Assembly (NCBI RefSeq): GCF_949628215.1
Contig: NC_134276.1
Span: 126,976,125-127,040,124 of the forward strand
DNA: 64,000 nucleotides
Reading direction: 5' to 3'
DNA from: Phalacrocorax aristotelis
Taxonomy: Eukaryota; Chordata; Aves; Suliformes; Phalacrocoracidae
Positions 21,933-32,101 of this stretch are shown piece by piece. The notes below the pieces were generated by a model, which was given only the letters and a program-made list of their open reading frames with translations, searched no databases and had not been told where the DNA came from. The position numbers were made by a program, and so were the translations under genes. Within the stretch, counting starts at the first letter, position 1, and each line of letters starts with the position of its first letter.

Positions 21933-22246
21933 GGCGGCGGCAGGCTGGGACCCCGCAGTGCCCGGGAAGGGAGCAGCCAGGCTGCGGGCTGCGCTCCCCC
22001 TCCCGTACTCAAATGTCTTAAAGATTGCCCCAAAGGAACCTGGTGGAGGGGTTCTTGGCTAATTTTGGAGCCGGGGCCGCAGCAAAGGTGTGCTTTGCTG
22101 ATGGACTGACGTGCTTCTGCGTGGGAGCCGAAGCAGAGCACTGGGAACCCAAAATCTGGGCAGTGCACTTGGCCCCAAAGTGCCCATGTTGTGGCAGAGC
22201 AGGAGGGGATGCCTTGGCCGCAGCTGCCCACACTGCAGTGGATGGC

Positions 22247-25230
22247 AGAATCATTGAATCACAGAATGGTTGGGGTTGGAAGGGACCTCTGGAGATCATC
22301 TTGTCCAACCCCCCTGCTTGAGCAGGGACACCCAGAGCAGGGGGCACAGGCCATGTCTCCGGGGAAGGAGACTCCACAGCCTCTCTGGGCAGCCTGTGCC
22401 ACTGCTCTGGCACCCTCACAGGAAACAAGTTTTTTCTCATGTTTAGGTGGAACTTCCTGTGTTCCAGCTTGTGCCCATTGCCCCTTGTCCTGTCGTTGGG
22501 CACTATTGAAAAGAGTCCAGTCCCATCACCCTGACACCCACCCTTTAGATACTTACAGGTATTGATGAAATCCCCCCTCAGTCCTCCCTTCTCCAGGCTA
22601 AACAAACCCAAGTCTCTCAGCCTTTCCTCATAAGGGAGATGCTCCAGTCCCCTGGTCATCTTGGTAGCTCTCCGCTGGACTTGCTCAAGGAGTTCCACAT
22701 CCTTCTTAAAAGTGGGGGGCCCAAAACTGGACACAGTACTCCAGATGTGGCCTCACCAGGGCAGAGTAGAGCGGGAGGATAACCTCTCTCGATCTGCTGG
22801 CCACACTCCTTTTAATGCACCCCAAGATACTGTTGGCCTTCTTAGCCACAAGGGCACAGTGCTGGCTCAGGGTCAGCTTGCTGTCCACCAGCACTCCCAG
22901 GTCCTTCTCAACAGAGCTGCTTTCCAGTAGTTCAGCCCCAGCCTGTACTGGTGCCTGGGGCTGTTCCTCTCCAGGTGCAGGACCTTGCCCTTGCTCTTGT
23001 TGAATTTCATCAGGTTCCACTCAGCCCAGCTTTCCCGCCTGTCTGGGTCTTGCTGGATGGCAGCACAGCCTCTGGTGTATCAGCCGCTCCTCTCAGTTTT
23101 ATATCATCAGCAAACTTGCTGAGGGTATGCTCTGTCCCTTCGTCGTTGATGAATATGTTGATCAGGGCTGGACCCAGCACAGACCCCTGGGGAACACCAC
23201 TAGTTACAGGCCTCCAACCAGACTCTGTATCGTTGATCATGACCCTCTGAGGTCTGCTGTTCAGCCAGTTCTGAGTCCAGCTCACTGTCCTCTCATCTAA
23301 CCCACACTTCCTAAGTACCTATGAGGATGTTATGGGAGACATGGTCAAAAGCCTTGCTAAAGTCAAGGAAAACAACATCCACTGCTCTCCCTTCATCTAC
23401 GCAGCCAGTCAGGCCATCATAGAAGGCTCAGGTTCGTCAAGCATGATCCTCCCTTGGTGAATCCGTGTTGACTCCTTCTGATAACCTACTTTTCCTCTAC
23501 ATGCCTGGAGATGACCTCCAGAACGAACGGTTCCATCACCTTTCCGGGGATGGAGGTGAGGCTGACTGGCCTATAGTTTCCTGGGTCCTCCTTCTTGCCC
23601 TTTTTGAAGACTAGAGTGACATTGGCTACCCTCCAGTCCTCAGCACCTGTCCTGTCCTCCATGACCTTTCAAAGATGATGGAGAGTGGCTTGGCAACAGC
23701 ATCCTCCATCTCCCTCAGCACTCATGGGTGCATCCCATCGGGGCCCATGGGTTTGTGAGGATCCAGTTTGCCTAAATGATCTCTGACCCAATCCTCCTCA
23801 ACCAAGGGGAAGTCCTCCTTTCTCTAGATTTTCTCTCACCTCTGGGGGCTGGGATGCCTGAGGGCCAGCCTTAGCAGTAAAGACTGAAGCAAAGAAGGCA
23901 TTCAGTAACTCTGCCTTCTCTGCATGCTGTATCACCGGGGCACCCACCTCATTCAGCAGGGGGCCACAGATTCCCCAGTCTTTCTTTTACTGCTGATGTA
24001 TTTGAAGAAGCCCTTCTTGTTATCCTTGACATCTCTTGCCAGATTTAGTGCCAAGTGGGCCTTGGCCTTCCTCGTCACATCTCTGCATACCCTGACAATG
24101 TTCCTGTATTCCTCCCAAGTGGCCAGTCCCTTTTTCCACATACTATAAATCTCCTTCTTCCATCTGAGTTTTTCTAGAAGCTCTTTGCTCATCTATGCAG
24201 GTCTCCTGGCTCCTTTGCTTGACTTCTTCCTCATAAGGATGCACCAATCTTGAGCTTGGAGGTACTTGAATATTGACCAGCTCTCTTGGAACCCCCTACC
24301 TTCTAGAGCCCTAGCCCATGGGATTCCTCCAAGCAGGTCTTTGAAGAGGCCAAAGTTGACTCTCCTGAAGTCCAGGGTAGTAATCCTACTTGTCACCCTG
24401 CTTCTACCACACAGGATCCTGAACTCCACCATCTTGTGGTCACTGCAGCCAAGGCTACCCCCAACCCTCACATCCTTAACTAGACCTTCTTTCTTTGTTA
24501 GGATAAGGTCAAGCAGCATATCTTGCCTCATTGGCTCCTCCACCACCTGTGTCAAAAATTTATCCTCGATGTTCTGCAGGAACCTCCTGGACTGTGCACT
24601 CCTCGCCATGTTGCTTTTCCAGCAAATATCAGGGTGATTGAAGTCCCGCACGAGAACCAGAGCCTGCAATTCTGAGGCTACTTCCAGCTGTCTGTAGGAG
24701 GCCTTGTTGACTTCCTTTTCCTCATCAGGTGACCTATAGCAAATGCCCACAACCGTGTCGCCCATATTTGCCTGCCCCTTAAGTTTTACCCATAAGCCCT
24801 CAACTCATTCTTCCTCCACCCCTAGGCAGAGCTCGATACATTCCAGTTGCTCCCTCACATAAAGAGGAACTCACCTTGCTGGCCTGTCTTTCCTAAAAAG
24901 CCTGTAGCCATCCATGACAGCATTCCAGCCATGTGAGCTATCCTACCTCATCTCTGTAAATGCAATCAGACCACGGCCCTGCGACCGCACACAGATCCTC
25001 TTCCTCCTGTTTATTCCCCATGCTGCATGTGTTGGTGTACAGGCACTGCAGCGAGGTAATTGAGCATGCAGGTTCCCCTGGAGGGGTGCATGAGGACCCA
25101 CTGTAGCCATGCACACCCTTGAGGTGGTTGGTCTTCTGACTGTCATCTCATGAGGCAGCTAAGGCACCTTTGTCGCTGCTCTGGTTGGCCTGGCTTATTC
25201 CTCTGTGGGCAAACCCCTTGAGGGAAGCAC
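22247..25230 (-). mobile_element. CR1 LINE, 5'-truncated, upstream of DRD3
   Basis: The element runs on the minus strand, with its 3' terminus (ATTCTGTGATTCAATGAT-like) at about 22247-22275. Going 5'-ward: C-terminal domain (22734-22300), [14 protein letters not shown] (23020-22706), RT with PQGSVLGP and FADDIKL (23285-23010), upstream RT without a long frame, endonuclease with RDFNHPDICW and LGCSDH (24765-24193), and the ORF2 start region near 25110. The inferred 5' break is near 25230. Frames are broken by small indels, two of them shared with the copy at 31-32 kb. It is less decayed than the intronic CR1; the endonuclease motif is better kept. Its 3' end lies only about 230 bases from the CpG island. 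Confidence 0.9.
22300..24765 (-). pseudogene. CR1 ORF2 remnant of the 22-25 kb element
   Basis: Pieces of endonuclease (24765-24193, 190 residues with SYRQL, VRDFNHPDICWKSN, GCSDHKMVEF), an [19 protein letters not shown] linker (24192-23953), RT palm (23285-23010, FADD) and C-terminal domain (23020-22706 and 22734-22300) remain in different frames. No continuous product can be made. Confidence 0.85.
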
Positions 25231-26984
25231 TGAAACCCTGCAGCTTGTGACAGAAAGTTTGCACTTAAAAAATTATTAGTTTAAAATAAATAGAGATTAT
25301 TTTTAAACTGAGAGAATTGAAAAAAAAATCTTCAAATAAACTACCTTAAACCTGAGATGAGAGAGTGCTGGGTAACCGGGGAGGAAGGCAAGGGATGCTG
25401 GGGAAGTGTCATTCTCCTGGGACCACTGCCTGTAGGCACAGCACACCACATCTACCATGGCCAGGGCTTGATTGCAACCACTGTCTCTGAGATACGGCTT
25501 CCCCTGAGGTCTGAGATCAGGTCTCTGAGGCCCAGTTCTCCTTGGACTGTGGTCCCTGGGAGGGCTCTGTAGGGTATGAATGATCCCAGTGGGCCTTCTC
25601 TCTTCCAGGTTTGGACTGTGCCCACCATCAATTCTGGCACAGCAAATGGGGCTCACTGTGGGTTGTCACAAGGATGCAGAAAGCTCAGCTGCAGGGCTAA
25701 GGTTCCCCTTCCCAGGCACACAAGAGTTGCAGGAGCAGCACTGCAGCCCCAGCAGGGAGGAGGGAAAGTGCTCTTTCCCCTTTATGCACCCGCTGGTCAG
25801 AGTGGCCATGGGCTAACTTGTAGGTGGGCAAGAAGAAGAGGAGATACTGCAGAGAGCAGAGTTTATTAATCTATTTATTTTTAAGAAATTAATTACCTTA
25901 ACAAGCATGGTTTCGGACTCTGGGTACCTGGATCATCTCTCCTGATTGCAGCTATCCAAGCTAATCTCTTTGTGGGTAAGGGTGGTAAGAGGGAGAAGTG
26001 CTGTAGAGAGCACTTGTACCCATGGGGTGTGAGAGTATCTTTGGCCTGTTTGGGGATGGTGGAAGTGCCCGTACAGGACTTGATGGGGACTAATCAGTGC
26101 CAACACCTTAAACCAAGGCTGTGACTACCCAGAGGCAGGTTGGAGGATGGTACTGGATGAGTGTAATGAGTCACTGCCTAGTCCCTATAGGTGACATATT
26201 CACAGGTGTCCTTGGTGGAGGATGTAGCTGCCAGGCTATAAACCAAATGACCCATGAAGGGCTCTACAGTCTCATTGTCCCCTTGGGAGCTCCAGAATGG
26301 TTTGACATGGACTACATTTACCTTGCTTATATTATATGTGTACAGCTGAACTTCTGCTGTCGTCTGTCCCATACTGCTTACCTTCAGGGAAATGCATTTT
26401 CTAACTGTGCCTGGAGCAATCCCTCGATGAGTAAGCCCTCCCACCCATCTCTAGTAGAGGCTTCTTTTCTTCTTTTCAGTCCTATGTGTCCCCAAGCTCT
26501 TTGGTAAAGATTTCAAATAACTTGGATAAATCTCAGTGTTCCCTCCTAATTTTTCCCATCTCCTTGCCCGTCAGTCCCAGCGCTAAGTTTATCTAGGGAG
26601 TGTTTTTGCAATCCTTTTCCTTTGTGTGTCTCTCTCCTGCCCATCCTCATGTTTCTTCCTTCAGTTTCTAGCCACAGTCTCAGCATCCTGTCCAGTTCCC
26701 AAACCTCTGGCAGCTTCACCCAGCCTATTTGTCCTTCCCCACTACTGCACCTTCCCAAGCTCCTCACTCCCCACCTTGCCATCTCTGGCTGGGTTGCTAG
26801 TCCCCTCCACTCCTGCACCTTAAAGGATTGTTTGCAAATGATATTTGTTGTGCTTTCGCACCACGGTTGCTGTCACTACAGCCAGTGTTTGAGGCGCAGT
26901 GCCTATTACATGCCACTCAGCTGGAATAAACCTTCCACCACTCATCCTGCAAGTCAGGATGTCCCCCTGACAATGCTATTGTTA
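25231..26984. other. Intergenic DNA with no recognisable gene
   Basis: The stretch begins with an AT-rich patch at about 25265-25350 where the CR1 5' end gives way to unique sequence. No exon or repeat family is recognised. A minus-strand frame at 26178-26444 was considered as an Ig-domain exon and not accepted. Confidence 0.45.
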
Positions 26985-27120
26985 GAATACTCTGTATCCA
27001 CGGACGTTTTCAAGACCCGTCTGGATAAAGCCCTAATCTGACCTCATGGTTGACCCTGTTCGGAGCAGGATGCTGGACTAGATACCTTCAGGGGACACTT
27101 CTCAACCTGAATTATCCTAT
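26985..27120 (+). mobile_element. Old CR1 3' tail fragment
   Basis: VFKTRLDKALI, then GCTGGACTAGATACCTTCAGGGG, then a degraded TTCTCAACCTGAATTATCCTATG resemble the last 130 bases of a CR1 (…GGACTAGATGACCT…GGTCCCTTCCAACC…ATTCTATG). The fragment is too diverged to assign to a subfamily. Confidence 0.6.
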
Positions 27121-30100
27121 GCTGCCATGAATATAACCTTGCCCACTGGATGTAAACAGAGCTTTCCTGTTTAGCACAACCTGCAAAATTCTTATGAAAC
27201 TTAAGTTCATACCCATGCCACCTAAACAGGATATGCCTATTCAGCCTCAGTCCCTTTAATTTTTTTACAAAACTCGCTTGTTTTCACAGCAGCGACCAAA
27301 AAGGAACTCAAGCAGCTTCAGGATAATGTATGCACAGCAGCTTGCAGAACCAGTATAGACTCCTTGGAGAAATGGGAGGAAGCTACCACAGCGCACATCA
27401 ACTAAGATTCACAGGAGATACAGATCCTGCCGATATCGATTCCCTTCTGCTCAGCCTTTACCTTCCCTCTTCCCTCTTCCAGCAGGCTGGAAAGAGGTAG
27501 CATCCCGAACCCACATAGCACACAGTGATGTGAGCTTAGCCCACAGGGAATATTTGTCATGTAAATCGCATCCACAGCAGATTTTATACAAAAAATAATA
27601 TTAATACAAGGGTAGGTGGTAGCATAACAACTCTATTTCTCCTCTGGTGGCTAGGCTGGGACATTCAGGTCCTAGTCCTTCTCCTGCTTCACTTAAGGTG
27701 TAAACTGGAGTAAAGGAGCTCTCTCTGTTAGGCAGAACTGGGATTTCAGGCTCTGCATCCCATAAAGCAGGCTGATCAGGTAAAGCCAGCGTTCCACCAA
27801 AACCCTGTCTAAAATTACTGTTTTGATCCTATTTTCCTTTCTTTAAATTTTGGTCATGTTAGAACACATGTTTTGCAGCATGTTCATGAAAGGATGGATC
27901 CTGCTGCAGTTAGTTTTCTTCTGCATCCAGTCTCAGGCAGTCGGTGCTGCTCGTAAGGACAAGACATGGCGCTTTTAAAAATGAGAAGGGTGATTCTGCA
28001 GGGATGCCTGTCAGAGAAAGGGCTGTGGAAGGGCCTGGGGGATCATACTGCCATACCTCACCTCATGGTGTCTCCCCACAAGGTCCATGCTGTACCGTGT
28101 TCAGGGAGCCTAAGGGCCTCAGCCAAGTGGGACAGTTCCAGTTGATATGGGAGGAAAAATGCTGGAGGCTCAATGCATATGTGAGAAAAAGGGCATCAGT
28201 GCTCAAAAGTACCATTCTGCTCTCCAGGGAAAACTGTTCGCATTTTTGTGCAAAGAAGGTGTGGAACTGCAGGGCTGCCATTACCTCTGTCCCTCCTTCC
28301 CACCTCAAAAATGAACCTGTCTGGTCTGTGATGGACTACACTGCTGGGGCTCTCGCCATGCCCTCTCGTGAGGCACAGTCTTTCAGTAGCTGGGGCTGTC
28401 AAGTCGTTTATCAAAGTGGCCCTAAATCTCAGAAAGTCTGGTTATTGCTAAGCGCCTGTTGCAGTTGTGCCTGGGGGCAGGGAGGGGTTATGTGAGTTTT
28501 CCTCGGGTAGTGTGACTGCCCCTTCTGCATGGGACGGCTCTCGGTCGCTGGAAGGGAGCAAAGCCCCGCTGGAGGCAGGGATGGTTATGGGAACTGGTGC
28601 TCAATTTGAACTGGAGGAGGGGTTCTATGAGCCAAAGCCAAATGCTAAAGCTACATTGGCTCCTCAGGTCAATGTCCTTCCTTCTCCCATTCCTCCCCTC
28701 CGCCTCAGCCTGAGGATCCTCAGCAAATAGGATCCCTCCTTAGCAAAGGTCTGCTGCAGCATCAGCTCCTTCTGCAGTGACTGTGCCTCTTTTCTTCCCT
28801 CACACCTCTTCTGTCCTAAAGGGCTCTTGGGGCTTTCGCATTGTCACTTAACAGTACTGATGATTTCTGTCCTACACCTGGGATTCCTGCTTAAACCCAG
28901 CTGTCTGGCGCCCACAGCTCTGGGGTGTTTGTGCTGGTTTTCTGACTCCTCAGTTTCTCTCACCACTGGTCACAGCAATACACTCGTTTCACTGCCAGCA
29001 GGAATTTTTAATCCTCTTTTCCTGTTTGAGGCAAGAGACTGTGTGAACTCACATGTGCATGCAGGCAAATTGGGAGGCCTGTCACTGACCGGTGTCTGGC
29101 CCCAGTGTCCACCTAGAGTTACGTCTCCCTTTGGGTGGCACAGTGCTGCCACACCACAGGGAGTTTTCACTGGGCAGTGGCTCTGGTCACCTCTCCTTCC
29201 CAGACTGCAGTGTGACTGACTGGTGGACATCCGTGGCACTGGGGAGGATGTGGGGAGATGCCATGCTTCCTACTTAGGACTTGAAGTGTCCTAATCACCT
29301 CTGGCCGGGATGCTCATGTATCCCACAACACACACCAAACACTTAAGCCTCATGCAAGAGTGTTGCCTCTTCCAAGCTTTGACTTTCTAGCCCTGAGTCA
29401 GGGTAGCCCATGAGTAGAGCAAGAATGCTTCAGGAGATTCAGTTTCTATTTTAAGAAACACAACAGAAAATCCCATTTCCACTTTCTTCAGGAATTAGTT
29501 GTTCCAAGAGCAGTGGCAGGAGCAGGGTCTACCCTGCCATGGGTTTGATGCCTCTGCCTTCCTCCCACCATTGTAACCCTGGCTGCTCCTCTTACTCCCT
29601 GGCTGAGTGGGAGAGTCGTACCAAGCAAGCACAGCAGCACATTGGGGAGAGTAGGCAGCAGCAGAGCCTGGTCTGCTGCCTTTCTCCTCCCCGTGCTGCT
29701 AGTTTGCATGGGGCTTGAAGTAATGCCATCCTCTTTAGGTTTGTTGTTACTCGCTCTGTCAGGCTTGGGTCACTGGGCTCCAAATCTTTGCTAAGGGCCA
29801 GAGAGGTGGTATGATTGCACAAACCGTGTCTCCTTAAAAGAGCAATGAAGCTAAAAACATCTGAACCATTTTTACTTAAAAGCACTGAGAACACTGCTGA
29901 GGCAAGACCGACAAAATTATAGCCCGAACAGTGAGCCAAGAAATTAGGCTGCGTTCTGGTACTCTTCATTATAGCTTTCAGAGGTACTTCAGCTGCTATA
30001 TACAGACACACCATGAAATGATCTCAAGTGAAAATTGCTGGGGTGGATGTAGCGTTTACGCTTTTCCCTGGCTGTGAACTGAAATCTCTCTCTGCTTCCT

Positions 30101-31209
30101 GTCTGCCTCCAAGGCAAACCTCCTCGCAGACCTCCCCTTTCTCTCCTGCACCCCCTCAAATACCTGCCCTAAGTCCTACCCATCTACCTGCCTCAGTGAA
30201 ATCTGTCTTACCTATGGTTTCTTGTGGTCTCTTCAATGTAAACCTCTATTCTGGGCTGTCTGCCAGGACAGAAAATGGTGGGACCTGCTGCTGCCTCCTT
30301 GGTTTCCTGCTCTGTATCCCTGAAGTGCACAAGACAAGGAGCAGCTTAAGGCGCTGTTCCAAACTGCATCTTCCTATCTCTGTGCCATTTGCATGCTGCT
30401 CAGGTTATAAAACCTTGCACTAAGTGCTTTTTCCTGAAGTTGCAAATAGCAGCTTCATCAGAGTCATCTGCAGGGCAATTGCAGTTGCACAAGCATTGTA
30501 GAGCGACGGGTTAATTTATTTATTTTTATTAAACCAGGCCTCTGAGAGCCAGAAATCAGGGGTTTCAGTGTGCACTTGTGTTTGACTTTGGGGCTGTTTT
30601 CTTCCAGGACCCAGTCACAGAGTGAGTGCCGTGGGTGCAGGGCTGTAAGCGTGGTGGGAGCAGGGCCACCACACCTCCATGAAGCCACAGAGTGAGTGTG
30701 CTCAAAATCATTGTGATTTGTGGCTGGTGACAAGAGGCAAAGTGGTTTTTTTTGTGGGGAAACATCTCATTATGGAAAATTCCCACTTCCATGGACTTCC
30801 CATGCCTTGAAGTAAGCCCTGGAGCAGGGGACTTCAGCTTCAGCTCTCCTGACCCCAGCTCAAGAACTGTTGTATGTTTTGCACAGACACTGGTCTGCTG
30901 GGACGAAGAGGTCCCTCATTACTCAGCCAATCGAGTGGTATAAAGCACACCGCTTCAGTGCTGCACGCACCCTGTCGTCTTGAGCAACCTCTTTTCCCGA
31001 AGCACTCTGTCCTGAGTGTAGGATGGGGTGGTTCCACTAGAGGGAGATTTGCTGGGAGGCTGGATTTCAGGTGGTGGGTTGCTGGATGATGTGTTACAGA
31101 CAGGTGAGAGGCATTTATATGACTGTGGAAGTCACTGCATCTTCTGAGGACATGGCTCTGCATTTAAAGACCTGTGCATCTCAGTGTTTGATGCACTGGA
31201 GTGCTCTGC
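27121..31209. other. Intergenic DNA with no recognisable gene
   Basis: I see only chance open frames, the longest being 183 codons at 27944-28495, with no recognisable domain or splice context. No RNA gene is identified. Confidence 0.45.
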
Positions 31210-32101
31210 AGCCAGGAGCAGAGCATCTCAGCAAGTTTGTTGATGATACCAAGCAGGCAGGAGTGCCTGATACACCAGAGGCTGTGCTGCCATCCAGCAA
31301 GACCCAGACAGGCGGGAAAGCTGGGCTGAGTGGAACCTGATGAAATTCAACAAGAGCAAGGGCAAGGTCCTGCACCTGGAGAGGAACAGCCCCAGGCACC
31401 AGTACAGGCTGGGGCTGAACTACTGGAAAGCAGCTCAGTTGAGAAGGACCTGGGAGTGCTGGTGGACAGCAAGCTGACCCTGAGCCAGCACTGTGCCCTT
31501 GTGGCTAAGAAGGCCAACAGTATCTTGGGGTGCATTAAAAGGAGTGTGGCCAGCAGATCGAGAGAGGTTATCCTCCCGCTCTACTCTGCCCTGGTGAGGC
31601 CACATCTGGAGTACTGTGTCCAGTTTTGGGCCCCCCACTTTTAAGAAGGATGTGGAACTCCTTGAGCAAGTCCAGCGGAGAGCTACCAAGATGACCAGGG
31701 GACTGGAGCATCTCCCTTATGAGGAAAGGCTGAGAGACTTGGGTTTGTTTAGCCTGGAGAAGGGAGGACTGAGGGGGGATTTCATCAATACCTGTAAGTA
31801 TCTAAAGGGTGGGTGTCAGGGTGATGGGACTGGACTCTTTTCATTAGTGCCCAACGACAGGACAAGGGGCAATGGGCACAAGCTGGAACACAGGAAGTTC
31901 CACCTAAACATGAGAAAAAACTTGTTTCCTGTGAGGGTGCCAGAGCAGTGGCACAGGCTGCCCAGAGAGGCTGTGGAGTCTCCTTCCCCGGAGACATGGC
32001 CTGTGCCCCCTGCTCTGGGTGTCCCTGCTCAAGCAGGGGGGTTGGACAAGATGATCTCCAGAGGTCCCTTCCAACCCCTGCCGTTCTGTGATTCTGTGAT
32101 T
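31210..32101 (+). mobile_element. CR1 LINE, 3' fragment, near-identical to the 22 kb copy
   Basis: The element starts in the RT palm (LSKFVDDTK, about 31225) and runs to a normal 3' terminus (GTTCTGTGATTCTGTGATT, about 32082-32100). From GATACACCAGAGG (about 31269) onward the sequence matches the minus-strand copy at 22247-23085 with only a handful of differences; a 104-residue frame (31330-31644 here, 23020-22706 there) is identical. The two copies share single-base deletions relative to the expected CR1 frame, after DTPE and after YRLG, and the same break at GGGCCCCCCAC. Upstream of that point the two copies differ clearly. Confidence 0.92.

Larger units (their letters stand above)
21706..22000 (-). 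other. DRD3: Candidate non-coding first exon of DRD3
   Basis: The downstream border at 21706 is set by the GG|GTAAGTC donor in the CpG island. The upstream border (transcription start) is unknown, and 22000 is only the edge of the island. The exon is inferred from three facts: an acceptor just before the ATG, a donor on the same strand, and a CpG island between them and the next repeat. Other donors in the region could be used instead. Confidence 0.4.
20980..22020. promoter_or_regulatory. CpG island, probable DRD3 promoter and non-coding first exon
   Basis: GC content rises sharply for about 1 kb and CpG is abundant, whereas flanking DNA is CpG-poor. The island lies 1.7-2.8 kb upstream of the DRD3 ATG. 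On the minus strand a consensus donor (GG|GTAAGTC) sits with GT at 21705-21704 and would pair with the acceptor at 19258 to remove a 2448-base intron. Embedded simple repeats include GGTACC-rich units (21163-21254), GGTGCC hexamers (about 21751-21785) and a C4-tract block (about 21892-21932). Long open frames here on both strands come from stop-codon scarcity in GC-rich DNA and are not annotated. The transcription start cannot be placed by reading. Confidence 0.6.

Noticed and set aside
21124..22062. Open frames of 222-312 codons on both strands in the CpG island
   Set aside because: Stop codons are rare in 70-80% GC DNA. The products are proline/arginine/glycine low-complexity, overlap on both strands, and have no recognisable domain.
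22018..22734. 238-codon minus-strand frame joining CR1 to the CpG island
   Set aside because: The first two thirds are CR1 C-terminal domain; the remainder is accidental read-through past the CR1 terminus.
26178..26444. Minus-strand frame with a DTCEY segment, resembling the end of an Ig domain (TIGIT-like)
   Set aside because: No paired cysteine or tryptophan pattern, and the strand is opposite to that expected for TIGIT relative to DRD3.
27944..28495. 183-codon open frame on the plus strand
   Set aside because: No domain, no splice context and no recognisable similarity; its length is compatible with chance in a 64 kb window.
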